The notes beneath the pieces are model-generated. The model was given only the letters and a program-made list of their open reading frames with translations. It had not been told where the DNA came from and made no database searches. Shown piece by piece: positions 7,493 to 7,855 of a DNA stretch of 7,855 nt. Numbering within the stretch: the stretch's first letter is position 1; every line of letters starts with the position of its first letter. The translations under genes were made by a program, and so were the position numbers. Source of the DNA: Actinomycetes bacterium (GTDB lineage Bacteria > Actinomycetota > Actinomycetes > Actinomycetales > Cellulomonadaceae); assembly GCA_023401045.1 (NCBI GenBank), contig JAEXEM010000243.1:1-7855 (forward strand), given 5' to 3'.

Positions 7493-7855
7493 GTGACGCA
7501 GCAGTGGGCGCCGGTGGCGCTGGTGCTCGTCTCGCACTCGCGCGCGCTCGCGCAGGGCGCGGCGGAGGTCGCGAGCCAGATGGCGCCGGGCGTGCTCGTC
7601 GTGCCGGCGGGCGGCACCGACGACGGACGTCTCGGGACGAGCTTCGACAAGGTGACGTCCGCGGTCGAGGAGGCGGCGGCCGACGGCCGCTCGGTCGTCG
7701 TGCTCGCGGACCTCGGGTCCGCGGTCCTCACGGCCGAGACGGTCCTCGAGCTCGCGGACCCGTCCGTCGCGGCCCGGGTGCGTCTCGCCGACGCCCCGTT
7801 CGTCGAGGGCGCGGTGGCCGCGGCGGTGACGGCGCACACGCGGGCGGACCTCGCG
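7493..7855 (+). CDS. dhaM: Dihydroxyacetone kinase phosphotransferase subunit DhaM (partial, runs off right edge)
   Basis: DhaM accepts phosphate from HPr of the PTS on a histidine and rephosphorylates ADP on DhaL. The visible 121 residues form an EIIA-mannose-like domain. The N-terminal strand ALVLVSHS carries the phosphorylated histidine at H15. PAGGTDDGRLGTSFDKV follows, then VVVLADLGSAVLTAETVLEL (about 68-87) and a strand ending APFVEGAVAAA. The GTG start at 7493 has GGGGGAGG (7477-7484) 8 nt upstream. AGGA at 7486-7489 is too close to the start to act alone. The EIIA domain is nearly complete at the window edge. Actinobacterial DhaM can be this domain alone or fused to HPr and EI-like domains; which applies here cannot be seen. 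No glycerol dehydrogenase or dha regulator lies in the window. Confidence 0.93.
   Translation, partial: MTQQWAPVALVLVSHSRALAQGAAEVASQMAPGVLVVPAGGTDDGRLGTSFDKVTSAVEEAAADGRSVVVLADLGSAVLTAETVLELADPSVAARVRLADAPFVEGAVAAAVTAHTRADLA

Overview
The window is very GC-rich (roughly three quarters G+C), with GTG starts, strong GAC/GTC/CTC/GAG codon bias and dense packing of genes. This points to a high-GC actinobacterium. The T-box-controlled ileS of eukaryotic-like type followed directly by folC suggests the Micrococcales, perhaps a Cellulomonas relative. That placement is inference from style and gene order; no phylogeny could be run.

Layout. (1) 1-651, minus strand: a HAD-superfamily phosphatase of the Gph type, cut off at its C-terminus by the left edge. 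(2) 652-956: a short divergent intergenic region with a -10-like element, then a translational T-box leader with an ultrashort Stem I, an AUC (Ile) specifier, Stem II, Stem III, the T-box sequence with UGGU, and a platform that can occlude the ileS Shine-Dalgarno. (3) 957-4220: ileS, a 1087-aa type 2 isoleucyl-tRNA synthetase. (4) 4217-5602: folC, overlapping the ileS stop by 4 nt. (5) 5603-5765: a 163-nt gap with a weak hairpin, an alternating CGTG/CACG repeat and a TTGACG-containing promoter candidate. (6) 5766-7855: dhaK, dhaL and the 5' part of dhaM, a PTS-dependent dihydroxyacetone kinase operon, with two tandem hairpins in the dhaL-dhaM spacer. dhaM runs off the right edge.

How the genes work together. 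Uncharged tRNA-Ile should bind the leader and expose the ileS ribosome-binding site. The GTGA overlap means folC translation is probably coupled to ileS. The dha cluster looks like a separate unit: DhaM takes phosphate from PTS HPr and passes it to ADP bound on DhaL, and DhaL phosphorylates dihydroxyacetone held covalently on DhaK, giving DHAP for glycolysis.

All genes belong to known families. I do not see an undescribed multi-gene system. The points most worth a second look are regulatory: a 9-bp tandem duplication in the T-box platform, the repeat array upstream of dhaK, the paired hairpins before dhaM, and dhaKLM sitting where a DUF4233 gene and ndk often follow folC.
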